A stretch of DNA of 15,114 nucleotides, from assembly GCA_964542855.1 (NCBI GenBank), contig CAZIWJ010000066.1, positions 1 through 15,114 of the forward strand, read 5' to 3'. This DNA comes from CAZIWJ01 sp964542855. GTDB taxonomy: Bacteria; Bacteroidota; Bacteroidia; Cytophagales; Cyclobacteriaceae. Below the pieces are notes generated by a model. That model had not been told where the DNA came from and made no database searches. It saw only the letters and a program-made list of their open reading frames with translations. The position numbers were made by a program, and so were the translations under genes. Positions 6,349 to 14,497 of this stretch are shown here, piece by piece (within the stretch, counting starts at the first letter, position 1; each line of letters opens with the position of its first letter).

Positions 6349-7656
6349 ATGCCGAATATTGTTGCCATCGTAGGGCGTCCTAACGTAGGAAAATCAACTT
6401 TTTTTAATCGACTGGTAGAACAGCGCAAGGCAATTGTAGATAACGTGAGTGGGGTTACCCGCGATCGTCATTACGGTTTTGCAGAATGGACTGGTCACCA
6501 TTTCACCGTAATGGATACGGGCGGCTACGTTGCCGACTCCGACGATTTATTCGAGTCAGCGATAAGAAATCAGGTTGAACTGGCCATTGAAGAAGCCAGT
6601 GTTATTCTTTTTCTGGTTGATGCTGCCGTGGGCTTAACCGATTTAGATAAGAGCTTTGCCAACAAACTGAGGGGAAATAGAAAACCAGTAATAGTTGTTG
6701 CCAATAAAGCCGATAACCAGGAACGCCTGTTTGCAGCTAACGAATTTTATGAACTGGGGATGGGCACCATTTTTCCTGTTGCTGCAATCAGTGGTTCAGG
6801 CACCGGCGATTTGCTCGATGAAGTGGTAAAACATTTTCAGCATGAGGATGTAGAAAATCCGGAAGAAAATGTTCCCCGCCTGGCTATCCTTGGGAAGCCT
6901 AACGTGGGGAAATCCTCTTTCCTAAATTTGCTGCTCGGCAAAGAAAGAAGTATCGTTACCAGTATTGCAGGAACTACCAGGGATACCATCAATAACCGGT
7001 ATAAGCTATTCGGAAAGGATTTTATTCTTACGGATACCGCCGGCCTGAGAAAAAAATCCAGGGTTACCGACGACGTAGAGTTTTACTCTACCCTTCGAAG
7101 CGTCAGGGCCATGGAATCGTCGGATGTTTGTATAATTATGGTCGATGCCCAAACCGGAATAGAATCGCAGGATATGAACATCATCGCCCTGGCGGTTAAA
7201 AACCGGAAAGGGCTGGTAATCCTGGCGAACAAGTGGGATTTAATAGAAAAAGATAGCAGCACGGCTGCGCAGGTTCGCAAAGCCATGCAGGCTAAACTGG
7301 GCCCTTTGCAGTACATACCCATTCTATTTACGTCGATGGTGAGTAAGCAGCGGGTATTTCAGGCCATTGAAGAAGCCGGTGAAGTTTATAAACGCATGTA
7401 CCAGCGAATCAGCACCTCAAAACTTAACGATGCCATGCTGGAAGTAATTAATAAATATCCGCCTCCGGCCGTAAGAGGGAAACACATCAGGATAAAATAC
7501 CTAACCCAACTTCCACCGGTACCCCCCACTTTTGCCTTTTTCAGTAATCATCCAAAGCTGATAAAAGAACCTTATACCCGTTACCTGGAAAACCGAATGC
7601 GGGAAATTTTCGATTTATCCGGCGTACCAATAAGAATTTTATACAAGCAGAAGTAA
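6349..7656 (+). CDS. der: Double-GTPase Der (EngA), 50S subunit assembly
   Basis: A 435-aa Der with two tandem GTPase domains and a C-terminal KH-like domain. Domain 1 has GRPNVGKST (9-17), DTGG (56-59) and NKAD (119-122). Domain 2 has GKPNVGKSS (182-190), DTAG (229-232) and NKWD (294-297). The KH-like domain spans about 358-435 (PPPAVRGKHIRIKY, then FAFFSNHP). Der is essential in most bacteria and acts in late 50S maturation. The start is ATG at 6349, and MPNIVAIVGRPNVGKS is the usual N-terminus. Its stop codon abuts the stop codon of the convergent pentapeptide-repeat gene with no base between them, so there is no room for a private terminator. Confidence 0.98.
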   Translation: MPNIVAIVGRPNVGKSTFFNRLVEQRKAIVDNVSGVTRDRHYGFAEWTGHHFTVMDTGGYVADSDDLFESAIRNQVELAIEEASVILFLVDAAVGLTDLDKSFANKLRGNRKPVIVVANKADNQERLFAANEFYELGMGTIFPVAAISGSGTGDLLDEVVKHFQHEDVENPEENVPRLAILGKPNVGKSSFLNLLLGKERSIVTSIAGTTRDTINNRYKLFGKDFILTDTAGLRKKSRVTDDVEFYSTLRSVRAMESSDVCIIMVDAQTGIESQDMNIIALAVKNRKGLVILANKWDLIEKDSSTAAQVRKAMQAKLGPLQYIPILFTSMVSKQRVFQAIEEAGEVYKRMYQRISTSKLNDAMLEVINKYPPPAVRGKHIRIKYLTQLPPVPPTFAFFSNHPKLIKEPYTRYLENRMREIFDLSGVPIRILYKQK

Positions 7657-8514
7657 TTAGCGGCTCATCAGCGAAAGGCAGGTTTCATTTTCCTTCACCT
7701 TTTCCATCAGTTCAGGATCGAGTTTAGCCATGTAAAGTGTTTTAGCCTGCGATAATTGTTCTACTGTAAGGCCTATTGCCCCACGAAGATCGGCCTTGAA
7801 CAAATTGGTATTCTCCAGGTTTGTACCGGTTAAATGAGCTCCCTGCATGTCTGCTTCCATTAGAAATGCATTGGTAAGATTTGCCTTGATCAGGAAAGCC
7901 TGCTGCAAATTCACTTTAATCATGTAACAGTCTTTAAAGTTTGCACCATTAGCCATGGCATAGCTCATTTCAGCCTGGTTCAGGTTGCTATTCTCGAAGT
8001 TTGTCTGGTTAAGCCGCGTATTTTCCAGGTTACAATGAATCATGTTAGCGTTGGAAACATTAGCCGAATTAATATTCGAGCCTTTAAGCACTACATAACT
8101 TAAGTTGGTTTTCGACAAGTGGCAGTTCACCAAATTAATATCGGTAATTTTATGGCCGTTCAGTCGCTTAATGTTACCAACCGTACGAAAGGCCGCCTCT
8201 TCCGATTCCCACAAACGAAAATCATCAATCTCATCTTTATACTTCCTGATTTGCTGTCTTTTCTCCCCGTTGTTCCTCAGCCATACCAGCAAAATACCAA
8301 TTACCGCAATATCGAATAACATCCCGTGCGCCTCGGCCAAAACCTGGCCCACGAAATTGTAATTGTCTTCTTCGTAATAATGGTAACTCAGGGTAAGAAC
8401 AATCACCGCTAAAACCAGCAAAACCAGGAAAGAGGTAAGCATTGGTTTTTCAATGATAGAAGTGGGTTGATGGCTATCAGTCTTCTGTTTAAGCTTTTTG
8501 TAAATCTTCTGCAT
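7657..8514 (-). CDS. Membrane-anchored pentapeptide-repeat protein
   Basis: A 285-aa protein with a basic N-terminus (KKLKQK), two hydrophobic helices (about 26-44 and 64-80), a charged linker (NNGEKRQQIRKYKDEIDDFR, 81-100) and a right-handed beta-helix of A(D/N)Lxx-type pentapeptide repeats from about 122 to 246 (TNLSY, SNANM, ANFKD, ANLTN, ADMQG, TNLEN, ADLRG). It ends with the family's capping helix GLTVEQLSQAKTLYMAKLDPEL (248-269). The topology predicts an inner-membrane hairpin with the repeat domain on the same side as the N-terminus, probably cytoplasmic. The function is unknown; some pentapeptide proteins mimic DNA and bind gyrase, but nothing here shows that. It is alone on its strand: the next minus-strand gene upstream ends 108 nt away. 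Confidence 0.9.
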   Translation of the reverse strand: MQKIYKKLKQKTDSHQPTSIIEKPMLTSFLVLLVLAVIVLTLSYHYYEEDNYNFVGQVLAEAHGMLFDIAVIGILLVWLRNNGEKRQQIRKYKDEIDDFRLWESEEAAFRTVGNIKRLNGHKITDINLVNCHLSKTNLSYVVLKGSNINSANVSNANMIHCNLENTRLNQTNFENSNLNQAEMSYAMANGANFKDCYMIKVNLQQAFLIKANLTNAFLMEADMQGAHLTGTNLENTNLFKADLRGAIGLTVEQLSQAKTLYMAKLDPELMEKVKENETCLSLMSR

Positions 8515-8622
8515 TTCTTTCCTTTCAGCGCGTTGCTATACCTGCTTACATCCAATTCGAAATAAATGAAAAGTAATGCAGTACCAGAAACTTTTACTGA
8601 AGCAAAAAATACATTGTATGAT

Positions 8623-9579
8623 TCAAACAGTTTTTAGCGCTTTAATTTTATTAACCAACACTTCATTAATTTTTCGGTACGATTCGTGGGTCCATCCGCC
8701 TACATGGGGGGTGAACAGAATATTGTTCCTTGCTGTAAGGTTATTGAATATTTTAAGCTCCTCGCCCTGCAGCGAATATGGCTTTTCATTTTCCAGCACA
8801 TCGAGGGCAGCGGCCAGAACTTTTCCCTCGTCCATTAGGGTAATCAGGTCGGCCAGCTTAAGGATTTTGCCTCTTGCCGTGTTCACTACCACCAGGGGTT
8901 TTGCAAATTCATTAAAAAAAGTATAATCGTATAATTCCCTGGTTTCCCGGGTCAATGGCACGTGAAAACTTACGATATCAGCTTCTTCTTTCAGTTGCTC
9001 CAGCGAAGAAGCCGCTGCAAACTCATTGGCGTAATTTTTCTTGTACTTGTCGTAGGCCAGTACCCGTACGCCAAAACCGGTTAACCGGCGGGCAAAGGCC
9101 TGCCCCATGTACCCAAACCCGATCAGCCCGATGGTTTTTCCCATAATTTCGGTTCCCCGGTTGGCCTCTCTTCTCCACTGCTTGTTTCTCACTTCAAGGT
9201 CGCTGGTGTGCATTTTATTCAGCAAAGCCAGCAGCGCACCAGTTGCATGCTCCCCTACCGCATCGCGGTTTCCTTCCGGGGCATTAAGAATGGGTATACC
9301 AAATTCAGCTGCCGCTTCCTGGTCAATTTTATCAATGCCGGCACCGGCCCGGGCAATGAACTTTAGTTTGCTGGCAGCGGCAATCAGTTCCCGGTCCAGG
9401 GTTAACTTACTGCGTACAATAATTCCTTCGTGATGCCCAATTTCTTTCATTAGTTCATCCCGGGAAATTGTTAAGGCAAACACCGGTTCATAACCAGCTT
9501 CTGAAAGCAAGCCTTCCAGGCTTTCGTGCATCTCGTCTAAAATAATACAGGTTGGTTGTTTTGTATTAGTAGAAATCAT
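8623..9579 (-). CDS. D-2-hydroxyacid dehydrogenase, 3-phosphoglycerate dehydrogenase-like
   Basis: A 318-aa NAD-dependent D-isomer 2-hydroxyacid dehydrogenase without a C-terminal ACT domain. The NAD motif is GFGYMG (154-159). Catalytic residues are Arg236 (NTARGK), Glu265 (DVLENEKP) and His292 (TPHVGGWT). The substrate-side segment IIVRSKLTLDRELI, then ARAGAGIDKID, is of the phosphoglycerate dehydrogenase kind, so a role in serine synthesis is plausible. Short family members also act on other 2-hydroxyacids, so the symbol serA is not assigned. The ATG at 9579 (MISTNT) is chosen over the TTG five codons upstream. It overlaps the end of mgtE by 14 nt and is the last gene of the rsmA-mgtE run. 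No good terminator is visible in the 108 nt after it. Confidence 0.92.
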   Translation of the reverse strand: MISTNTKQPTCIILDEMHESLEGLLSEAGYEPVFALTISRDELMKEIGHHEGIIVRSKLTLDRELIAAASKLKFIARAGAGIDKIDQEAAAEFGIPILNAPEGNRDAVGEHATGALLALLNKMHTSDLEVRNKQWRREANRGTEIMGKTIGLIGFGYMGQAFARRLTGFGVRVLAYDKYKKNYANEFAAASSLEQLKEEADIVSFHVPLTRETRELYDYTFFNEFAKPLVVVNTARGKILKLADLITLMDEGKVLAAALDVLENEKPYSLQGEELKIFNNLTARNNILFTPHVGGWTHESYRKINEVLVNKIKALKTV

Positions 9580-10945
9580 ATAGAAAATGAGCAACTGTAA
9601 AATATACTCCTAAACCCAGTAAATCGTTAAAAGTGGTAATAAACGGCCCGGAGGCAAGGGCCGGATTAATGCCAAGCCGGTTTAATACCAAAGGGGTAAT
9701 CGTACCCATGAATGAAGCTAACAGCACCACGCTCAGTAAAGCAAAAGCTACCACCGCCGATAACCGTAACGGAGTTCCCAGGGCAAAATTAATAGAAAAA
9801 ACCAGGGTCGATAGCACAATTCCATTTAACAAGGCCACTAAAAACACTTTAATTAACCGGCTGGCAATCTTTCCTCCTATTATGGAAGGATTATAAAGCG
9901 ACTGCAATACAATAGAAGATGACTGAATACCTACGTTACCGCCGGTAGCGGTAATCAACGGAATAAAAAATGCCATCGCCGGAACCATGGCAATATCTTC
10001 TTCAAAAACCCCGATAAAACGGGCACCCAGCATACCCCCGGCCATGCCCACCATTAACCAGGGTAAACGTGCCCTCGATAACATCCAGATGCTGCTGTTT
10101 TCCTCTACGTCTTCGGAAATACCCGCCATATACTGCCGCTCTTCTTCGGCAATATCGTCCATGACGTCAATAATATCATCGATCGTAATTCTGCCTACCA
10201 GCCGGTTCTGAACATCCACCACCGGAACCGCTTCCAGGTCGTAGCGCTTCATGATATCTACCACTTCCGCTTCGTTCAGGTGAGTAGGAACCGAAATAAC
10301 CTCGTCGTTATAAATATCGGCCACGTGTGCCCGGTCGGGGCTAAGAATAACTTTTTTAAGCGAAACTTTGCCTACCAGCCGGTTTTGCTGGTCTACAACG
10401 TACAGGGAATAAATTTTTTCTACCTGTTCGGCCTGCCGGCGAATTTCATCGATGCACTGCTTAATGGTCCACTCCACGTTACATTTAATCAGTTCCTTGG
10501 CCATTAAACCACCGGCAACATCTTCCTCGTAATGAATCAGTTCTTTTACGTAGCGCGATTTTTCTTCATTGCGCATTAACGCAATCGACTCCTCACGCAT
10601 TTGTACCGGGAGCTGGTTTACTATATCTGCCCCGTCATCGGAATCCATGTGGTCGAGCAGTTTAGATAATTCTTCCGAAGTAAAATTTTCCAGGAAAGGA
10701 ATCAGGTCAGACTCGTCAACCTCAGCCAGTACGTCGGCCGCCATTTCAGGCTTTAGCAGGTTAACCACGTACTTCGACTCTTCGGTGTTTAACTCGTACA
10801 AAATGGTTACAATATCTACGTAATTAGCCTCTTTAAGCGAATGATAAACTACCGATGATTCATTCGCTTCAATAGAATCTTTTAAAAAATCGAGATACTC
10901 TTTGCTTAACTCAAATGCCGGGATCTGAGGATTTTGGGTCGACAT
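9566..10945 (-). CDS. mgtE: Magnesium transporter MgtE
   Basis: A 459-aa MgtE of the usual architecture: an acidic N-domain of helical repeats (about 30-140), two CBS domains (about 144-204 and 208-266), and a membrane domain from about 292 to 456 with roughly five helices. The membrane part holds GGNVGIQSSSI (335-345) and PALASGPFITTFNDLLG (428-444). Asp441 corresponds to the conserved pore Asp that selects Mg2+. In the family the N and CBS domains sense cytosolic Mg2+ and close the channel when it is high; the many Asp/Glu residues in DESD and HMDSDDGAD fit this. The start ATG overlaps the rsmA stop by 1 nt (TAATG), a sign of translational coupling. The 3' end overlaps the dehydrogenase gene by 14 nt. 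Confidence 0.97.
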   Translation of the reverse strand: MSTQNPQIPAFELSKEYLDFLKDSIEANESSVVYHSLKEANYVDIVTILYELNTEESKYVVNLLKPEMAADVLAEVDESDLIPFLENFTSEELSKLLDHMDSDDGADIVNQLPVQMREESIALMRNEEKSRYVKELIHYEEDVAGGLMAKELIKCNVEWTIKQCIDEIRRQAEQVEKIYSLYVVDQQNRLVGKVSLKKVILSPDRAHVADIYNDEVISVPTHLNEAEVVDIMKRYDLEAVPVVDVQNRLVGRITIDDIIDVMDDIAEEERQYMAGISEDVEENSSIWMLSRARLPWLMVGMAGGMLGARFIGVFEEDIAMVPAMAFFIPLITATGGNVGIQSSSIVLQSLYNPSIIGGKIASRLIKVFLVALLNGIVLSTLVFSINFALGTPLRLSAVVAFALLSVVLLASFMGTITPLVLNRLGINPALASGPFITTFNDLLGLGVYFTVAHFLYDFY

Positions 10946-11754
10946 TAATGTGTTGGTTTAATTCGGTGGGTAAGATGAATGAAATCTTTAACGCTGAGTT
11001 GCTCTGCCCTCCTGGAAAGCAGCGGATCGTTTCGTACAGCCTCTGGCAAATTTAAAGGTTTCAGTGCATTGCGCAAGGTCTTCCGGCGGTTTTGAAACCC
11101 TTGTTTCACTACCCTGAAAAAGAGGTTTTCATCGCAATCCAGCTGGTCAACGTTATTCCGGGTTAAACGAACCACTGCCGACATCACTTTGGGAGGTGGG
11201 ATAAACACACCGGGCGGAACCGTAAAAAGCATTTCAACGTGGTACCACGCCTGAAGCAATACACTTAATATGCCGTAAATTTTACTGCCTTCCCGGGAAC
11301 AAATCCGGTCGGCCACTTCTTTCTGAATCATGCCTACCACCTCCTGCACCTGGTTGCGGTGTTGCAAAACTGAAAAGAATATCTGGGAAGAAATATTGTA
11401 AGGAAAGTTTCCAATTACCCCTACCCCACCGGTAAATTGTTCTCTTAAATCCTGTTTCAGGAAATCAGCTTCCCGCACCTCAACATCCGGGTAATATTTT
11501 TGAAGGTAAGCAACCGATTCGCGGTCTATTTCAAAAAGTACCAGGTTTTCCAGGTTCATATCGTTCAGGTAACGGGTCAGTACCCCCGTTCCGGGGCCTA
11601 TTTCGAGCACATTGGCGTACGCATTATGAAAGGTGAGTTGCCGTACAATTTTTTCAGCAATATTCTCATCGCGCAGAAAATGCTGCCCCAGGTGTTTTTT
11701 TGGTTTTACGTAGTGATTTTCAGTTGGTTTTCCTGCATTTTGTTGGTTAGGCAT
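10945..11754 (-). CDS. rsmA: 16S rRNA (A1518/A1519) dimethyltransferase KsgA
   Basis: A 269-aa KsgA/Dim1 homologue that dimethylates two adjacent adenines in helix 45 of 16S rRNA using SAM, a late 30S maturation step. Motifs are KKHLGQHFL (19-27), the SAM loop EIGPGTG (51-57), the acidic residue after strand 2 (FEID, 74-77), the catalytic NFPYN (116-120; NLPY in many homologues), and IPPPKVMSAVV (185-195). The C-terminal helical domain holds FQNRRKTLRNAL (220-231). I start at the ATG at 11754 (MPNQQNAG). A TTG 13 codons upstream is in frame but would add a poorly conserved hydrophobic leader and nearly fill the divergent spacer. It is the first gene of the run into mgtE. Confidence 0.95.
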   Translation of the reverse strand: MPNQQNAGKPTENHYVKPKKHLGQHFLRDENIAEKIVRQLTFHNAYANVLEIGPGTGVLTRYLNDMNLENLVLFEIDRESVAYLQKYYPDVEVREADFLKQDLREQFTGGVGVIGNFPYNISSQIFFSVLQHRNQVQEVVGMIQKEVADRICSREGSKIYGILSVLLQAWYHVEMLFTVPPGVFIPPPKVMSAVVRLTRNNVDQLDCDENLFFRVVKQGFQNRRKTLRNALKPLNLPEAVRNDPLLSRRAEQLSVKDFIHLTHRIKPTH

Positions 11755-11812
11755 AAAGCGAAGATAGCTTAATTTTATAAATTTACCTTTCAAGATAAAA
11801 CGTAACTAAGCC
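11755..11812. promoter_or_regulatory. Divergent spacer between rsmA and the aminopeptidase gene
   Basis: A 58-bp A/T-rich spacer separates two divergently read operons, so both promoters should lie here or reach into the first codons of either gene. I could not find a clean match to the Bacteroidota consensus (TTTG near -33, TAnnTTTG near -7) in either direction. Only one-mismatch -7-like octamers are present, without a properly spaced partner. Confidence 0.4.
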
Positions 11813-13234
11813 ATGGAAAGCGTATTGCACCTCGCTAAACAATGCCCGGAAAAAACCAGCCAAATTATTTTACTGGAAGAAGAAGATAATTTTTCTCAAC
11901 ACGTATCCTCATTGCCTGTTTTGGCTAACCGGTACGAAGTAAGCGGCGCGGTAATTCCTGTAAATCAACCAGAATATCTTCAGTACCTGGTGCCGCATAC
12001 CGACAAACAAAATTACTTTTTGCCCGAATATTACCGAAACCAGGGGTTCGCCTGCTATAATTTATTGAAGAAAGATAAGGTGAGTTCAGTATGCGTTACT
12101 GCATTTGTTCCTGATAAAGTTCTGTTGTTATCTTTCCTGGAAGGCCTGGCTTTGAGTTCTTATAAGTTCGAGCGCTATAAAAAAAATAAAGAGCCCTACT
12201 CGCTGCAAGAAATTACCGTGGTTCATCCGGAAATCAGTGATGATGACCTTCACGAACTTCAACACCTGGTACAGGCTGTCTTCTTCGCCCGCGACCTGGT
12301 AAATGAGCCAGGGGGTAAGTTAAGCGCAGAAGAACTGGCCGGCGCCATTGAGCAAATGGGGCAGGCCAGCGGTTTCGATACCAACATCCTCGACCTCACC
12401 CAGATTAGCAGCCTGAAAATGGGTGGCTTACTGGGTGTAAACGCCGGAAGTGAAGAACCTCCCACCTTTAGCGTACTTACTTACAAACCCGATAATGCCA
12501 TTAACGACCGACCTTTCGTGCTGGTAGGCAAAGGGGTTACCTACGATACCGGGGGGTACAGCCTGAAACCGCCGCAGGGTATGCTTTACATGAAAAGCGA
12601 CATGGGCGGGGCTGCCGCCGTAGCCGGGGCCATGGCCGCCGTAGCCAGTAATAATTTACCAATCTACGTGGTGGGGCTGGTTCCTTCAACTGATAACCGG
12701 GTAGACGGCAATGCTCTGGTACCGGGCGACGTGATACAAATTTCAGATGGTAGCACCGTTGAGGTATTGAATACCGATGCTGAAGGGCGGCTCATTCTGG
12801 CCGATGCCCTTACTTACGCTAAAAAATACGATCCACAGTTGGTTATCGATCTGGCTACCCTTACGGGTGCGGCCAAGGCTGCCATTGGAAAAGAGGGAAT
12901 GGTAATGATGGGCTCGGGTGATCCGTTGTTTAAACAGGATTTGCAGGCATCCGGGGAGCAGGTTTATGAGCGCCTGGTTGAATTTCCACTGTGGGACGAG
13001 TACCGGGAGTACCTGAAATCGGATGTTGCCGACCTAAAAAATATCGGTAAAAGGGAAGCAGGAGCCATTACGGCCGGTATGTTCCTGAAACATTTTACTA
13101 ATTATAACTGGATTCACCTGGATATTGCCGGCACTGCTTTCCTTACTGAACCTCATACTTACCGCGGAATGAACGGAACCGGGTCGGGTGTACGTTTACT
13201 TTATGATTTTCTAAAGCGGAAAGCCAGTCATTAA
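11813..13234 (+). CDS. Leucyl aminopeptidase, M17 family
   Basis: A 473-aa cytosolic metallo-aminopeptidase of family M17 (PepA-like). The C-terminal catalytic domain has the two-metal site Lys240, Asp245, Asp263, Asp322 and Glu324, with catalytic Lys252 and Arg326. These lie in VGKGVTYDTGGYSLK (238-252), KSDMGGAAAV (261-270) and the signature NTDAEGRL (320-327). Numbering is offset by exactly ten from bovine LAP. The N-terminal domain (1-150) is divergent, as usual in the family. It removes N-terminal residues in peptide turnover; the family forms hexamers. The motif GVTYDTGG differs mildly from the common GITFDSGG but keeps every ligand. pdxA starts 1 nt after its stop, so the two are co-transcribed. 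Confidence 0.96.
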   Translation: MESVLHLAKQCPEKTSQIILLEEEDNFSQHVSSLPVLANRYEVSGAVIPVNQPEYLQYLVPHTDKQNYFLPEYYRNQGFACYNLLKKDKVSSVCVTAFVPDKVLLLSFLEGLALSSYKFERYKKNKEPYSLQEITVVHPEISDDDLHELQHLVQAVFFARDLVNEPGGKLSAEELAGAIEQMGQASGFDTNILDLTQISSLKMGGLLGVNAGSEEPPTFSVLTYKPDNAINDRPFVLVGKGVTYDTGGYSLKPPQGMLYMKSDMGGAAAVAGAMAAVASNNLPIYVVGLVPSTDNRVDGNALVPGDVIQISDGSTVEVLNTDAEGRLILADALTYAKKYDPQLVIDLATLTGAAKAAIGKEGMVMMGSGDPLFKQDLQASGEQVYERLVEFPLWDEYREYLKSDVADLKNIGKREAGAITAGMFLKHFTNYNWIHLDIAGTAFLTEPHTYRGMNGTGSGVRLLYDFLKRKASH

Positions 13235-13235
13235 C

Positions 13236-14306
13236 ATGCAAAATAACCCAACAACCAAGCAAACTCCCGGTAACACCATCGCTGCCCCTCGTAAAAGTGA
13301 GCGTAATGAAAAAAAGCCGGTCATTGGAATCAGCGTTGGCGATATTAACGGAATTGGGCTGGAAGTAATCCTGAAAGCCCTTTCCGACAAGCGAATGCTG
13401 AACATGATGACCCCGGTAATTTTTAGTGCCCCGGATGTAGTAAATTTTTACCGGGGGCATCTGAAAATAAACCTGAAGTTTGATCTTTGCCATCGCCCCG
13501 ACCAGATTCACCACGGGAGTATTAATGTGGTTTCCTGCTGGAAAGAGAAACTGATGGTTTCATTCGGTGAGGTAAACGAAACCGGGGGAACCAGTGCTTT
13601 TTATTCCCTGCAGTCGGCTACGAAAGCCCTGGAAAATAAGTATATCGATGCAGTGGTTACCGCACCGATTAATAAGAACAATATTCAGCGGGAAGATTTT
13701 TCTTTTCCCGGACATACCGAATATTTTACTACCCAATTTGAAGCAAACGACAGCCTGATGTTCCTCGTGAATGACGAGTTAAGAGTGGGTGTGGTTACCG
13801 GGCATATACCGCTCACCTCGGTGGGTGAAAGTATTACCCGCGAACGGGTAACGCGTAAATTAAACCTGATGCTAAACAGCCTGAAGCAGGATTTCGGCAT
13901 TCAAAAACCTAAAGTGGCTGTACTCGGGCTGAATCCTCATGCTGGCGAAGAAGGTCTGCTGGGTGCGGAAGAAGAAAACATCATTAAACCGGTTATCGAG
14001 CAGGTGCGAAAAAATGGAAACCTGGTTTACGGCCCCTTTCCTGCCGACGGTTTTTTTGGAATGATGCATTACCGGAAATTCGATGGGGTTCTGGCAATGT
14101 ACCACGATCAGGGGCTAATTCCCTTCAAAACAATTGCTTTCCAAACCGGGGTTAACTACACCGCCGGCTTGCCGGTAATTCGAACCTCACCAGATCACGG
14201 AACGGCTTACGATCTGGCGGGGAAAAATGGTGCCGACGAAACATCCATGCGCGAGGCCCTGTACCTGGCCTGTGACATCGTAAACGCAAGGAGACAGGTA
14301 ACCTAA
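13236..14306 (+). CDS. pdxA: 4-hydroxythreonine-4-phosphate dehydrogenase
   Basis: A 356-aa PdxA, which oxidises 4-phospho-hydroxy-L-threonine with NAD+ in the DXP-dependent pyridoxal-5'-phosphate route. The divalent metal ligands are His160 (PGHTE), His235 (NPHAGE) and His290 (YHDQGLIPFK). VVTAPINK (140-147), VVTGHIPL (186-193) and TSPDHGTAYDLAG (317-329) are further family signatures. The N-terminal loop reads GDINGIG (35-41), where many PdxA have GDPxGIG. About 26 extra polar residues precede the core; the ATG lies 1 nt after the aminopeptidase stop, and no in-frame ATG occurs before the core, so this start is kept. pdxA and rsmA are neighbours in enterobacteria; here they are close but read in opposite directions with the peptidase gene between. 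Confidence 0.97.
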   Translation: MQNNPTTKQTPGNTIAAPRKSERNEKKPVIGISVGDINGIGLEVILKALSDKRMLNMMTPVIFSAPDVVNFYRGHLKINLKFDLCHRPDQIHHGSINVVSCWKEKLMVSFGEVNETGGTSAFYSLQSATKALENKYIDAVVTAPINKNNIQREDFSFPGHTEYFTTQFEANDSLMFLVNDELRVGVVTGHIPLTSVGESITRERVTRKLNLMLNSLKQDFGIQKPKVAVLGLNPHAGEEGLLGAEEENIIKPVIEQVRKNGNLVYGPFPADGFFGMMHYRKFDGVLAMYHDQGLIPFKTIAFQTGVNYTAGLPVIRTSPDHGTAYDLAGKNGADETSMREALYLACDIVNARRQVT

Positions 14307-14310
14307 AAAG

Positions 14311-14463
14311 TTAACTGTCTGCCTTGTTTTTATTCCGGCGGCAGCGCTCGCTGCAATAAACGATGTCTTCCCAATTGTTTTTCCACTTTTTCCGCCAGGT
14401 GAAAGGTAACCCGCACACCGGACAGATTTTGGTTGGCAAATCCCTTTTCTTTCGCTGTTTCAT
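14311..14463 (-). CDS. DUF2256-type small Cys-cluster protein
   Basis: A 50-aa basic protein: MKQRKKRDLPTKI leads into C14-P-V-C17, then FTWRKKWKNNWEDIVYC with Cys37 and Cys41 (CSERC), then a short basic tail. The CPVC...CSERCRR layout with a Trp-rich centre matches the DUF2256 family, presumed to bind zinc through the four Cys. Its function is not established; in other genomes I recall such genes near cryptochrome/photolyase genes, none of which is in this window. It lies 34 nt downstream of the CBS-domain gene on the same strand, so the two are probably co-transcribed. It converges on pdxA with 4 nt between the stop codons. The ATG at 14463 follows an imperfect palindrome. Confidence 0.88.
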   Translation of the reverse strand: MKQRKKRDLPTKICPVCGLPFTWRKKWKNNWEDIVYCSERCRRNKNKADS

Positions 14464-14480
14464 GTCGCTAAATTAACGAC
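14464..14480. other. Imperfect palindrome touching the DUF2256 start codon
   Basis: GTCGcTAAATTAaCGAC is a 17-nt near-palindrome: 4 bp, one mismatched pair, then TAA/TTA around a central A. It directly abuts the DUF2256 ATG on the minus strand. In the mRNA it could fold over the start site; in DNA it could be an operator. It is short, so chance is possible. Confidence 0.25.
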
Positions 14481-14497
14481 GGACAGCTAACAGTGTT

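Noticed and set aside
5454..6920. Near-identical DNA stretches (AAGCCTAACGTGGG...) in era and twice in der
   Set aside because: They encode the GKPNVGKS/GRPNVGKS P-loop of three GTPase domains; this is protein-motif conservation, not a mobile or regulatory repeat.
9580..9594. TTG start for the dehydrogenase five codons upstream of the ATG
   Set aside because: The ATG at 9579 is close by and fits the family start; the extension would only lengthen the overlap with mgtE.
9566..10823. Several plus-strand frames of 70-108 codons antisense to mgtE and the dehydrogenase
   Set aside because: They are antisense shadows of well-conserved genes, Ser/Thr-rich and without motifs.
11759..11766. TATCTTCG on the minus strand as a -7 promoter box for rsmA
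   Set aside because: It lies 5 nt from the ATG, which would require a leaderless transcript, and it has no TTTG at the proper upstream distance.
11755..11793. Upstream TTG start for rsmA adding 13 residues
   Set aside because: The ATG at 11754 gives the normal KsgA N-terminus; the extension would use up most of the divergent promoter spacer.
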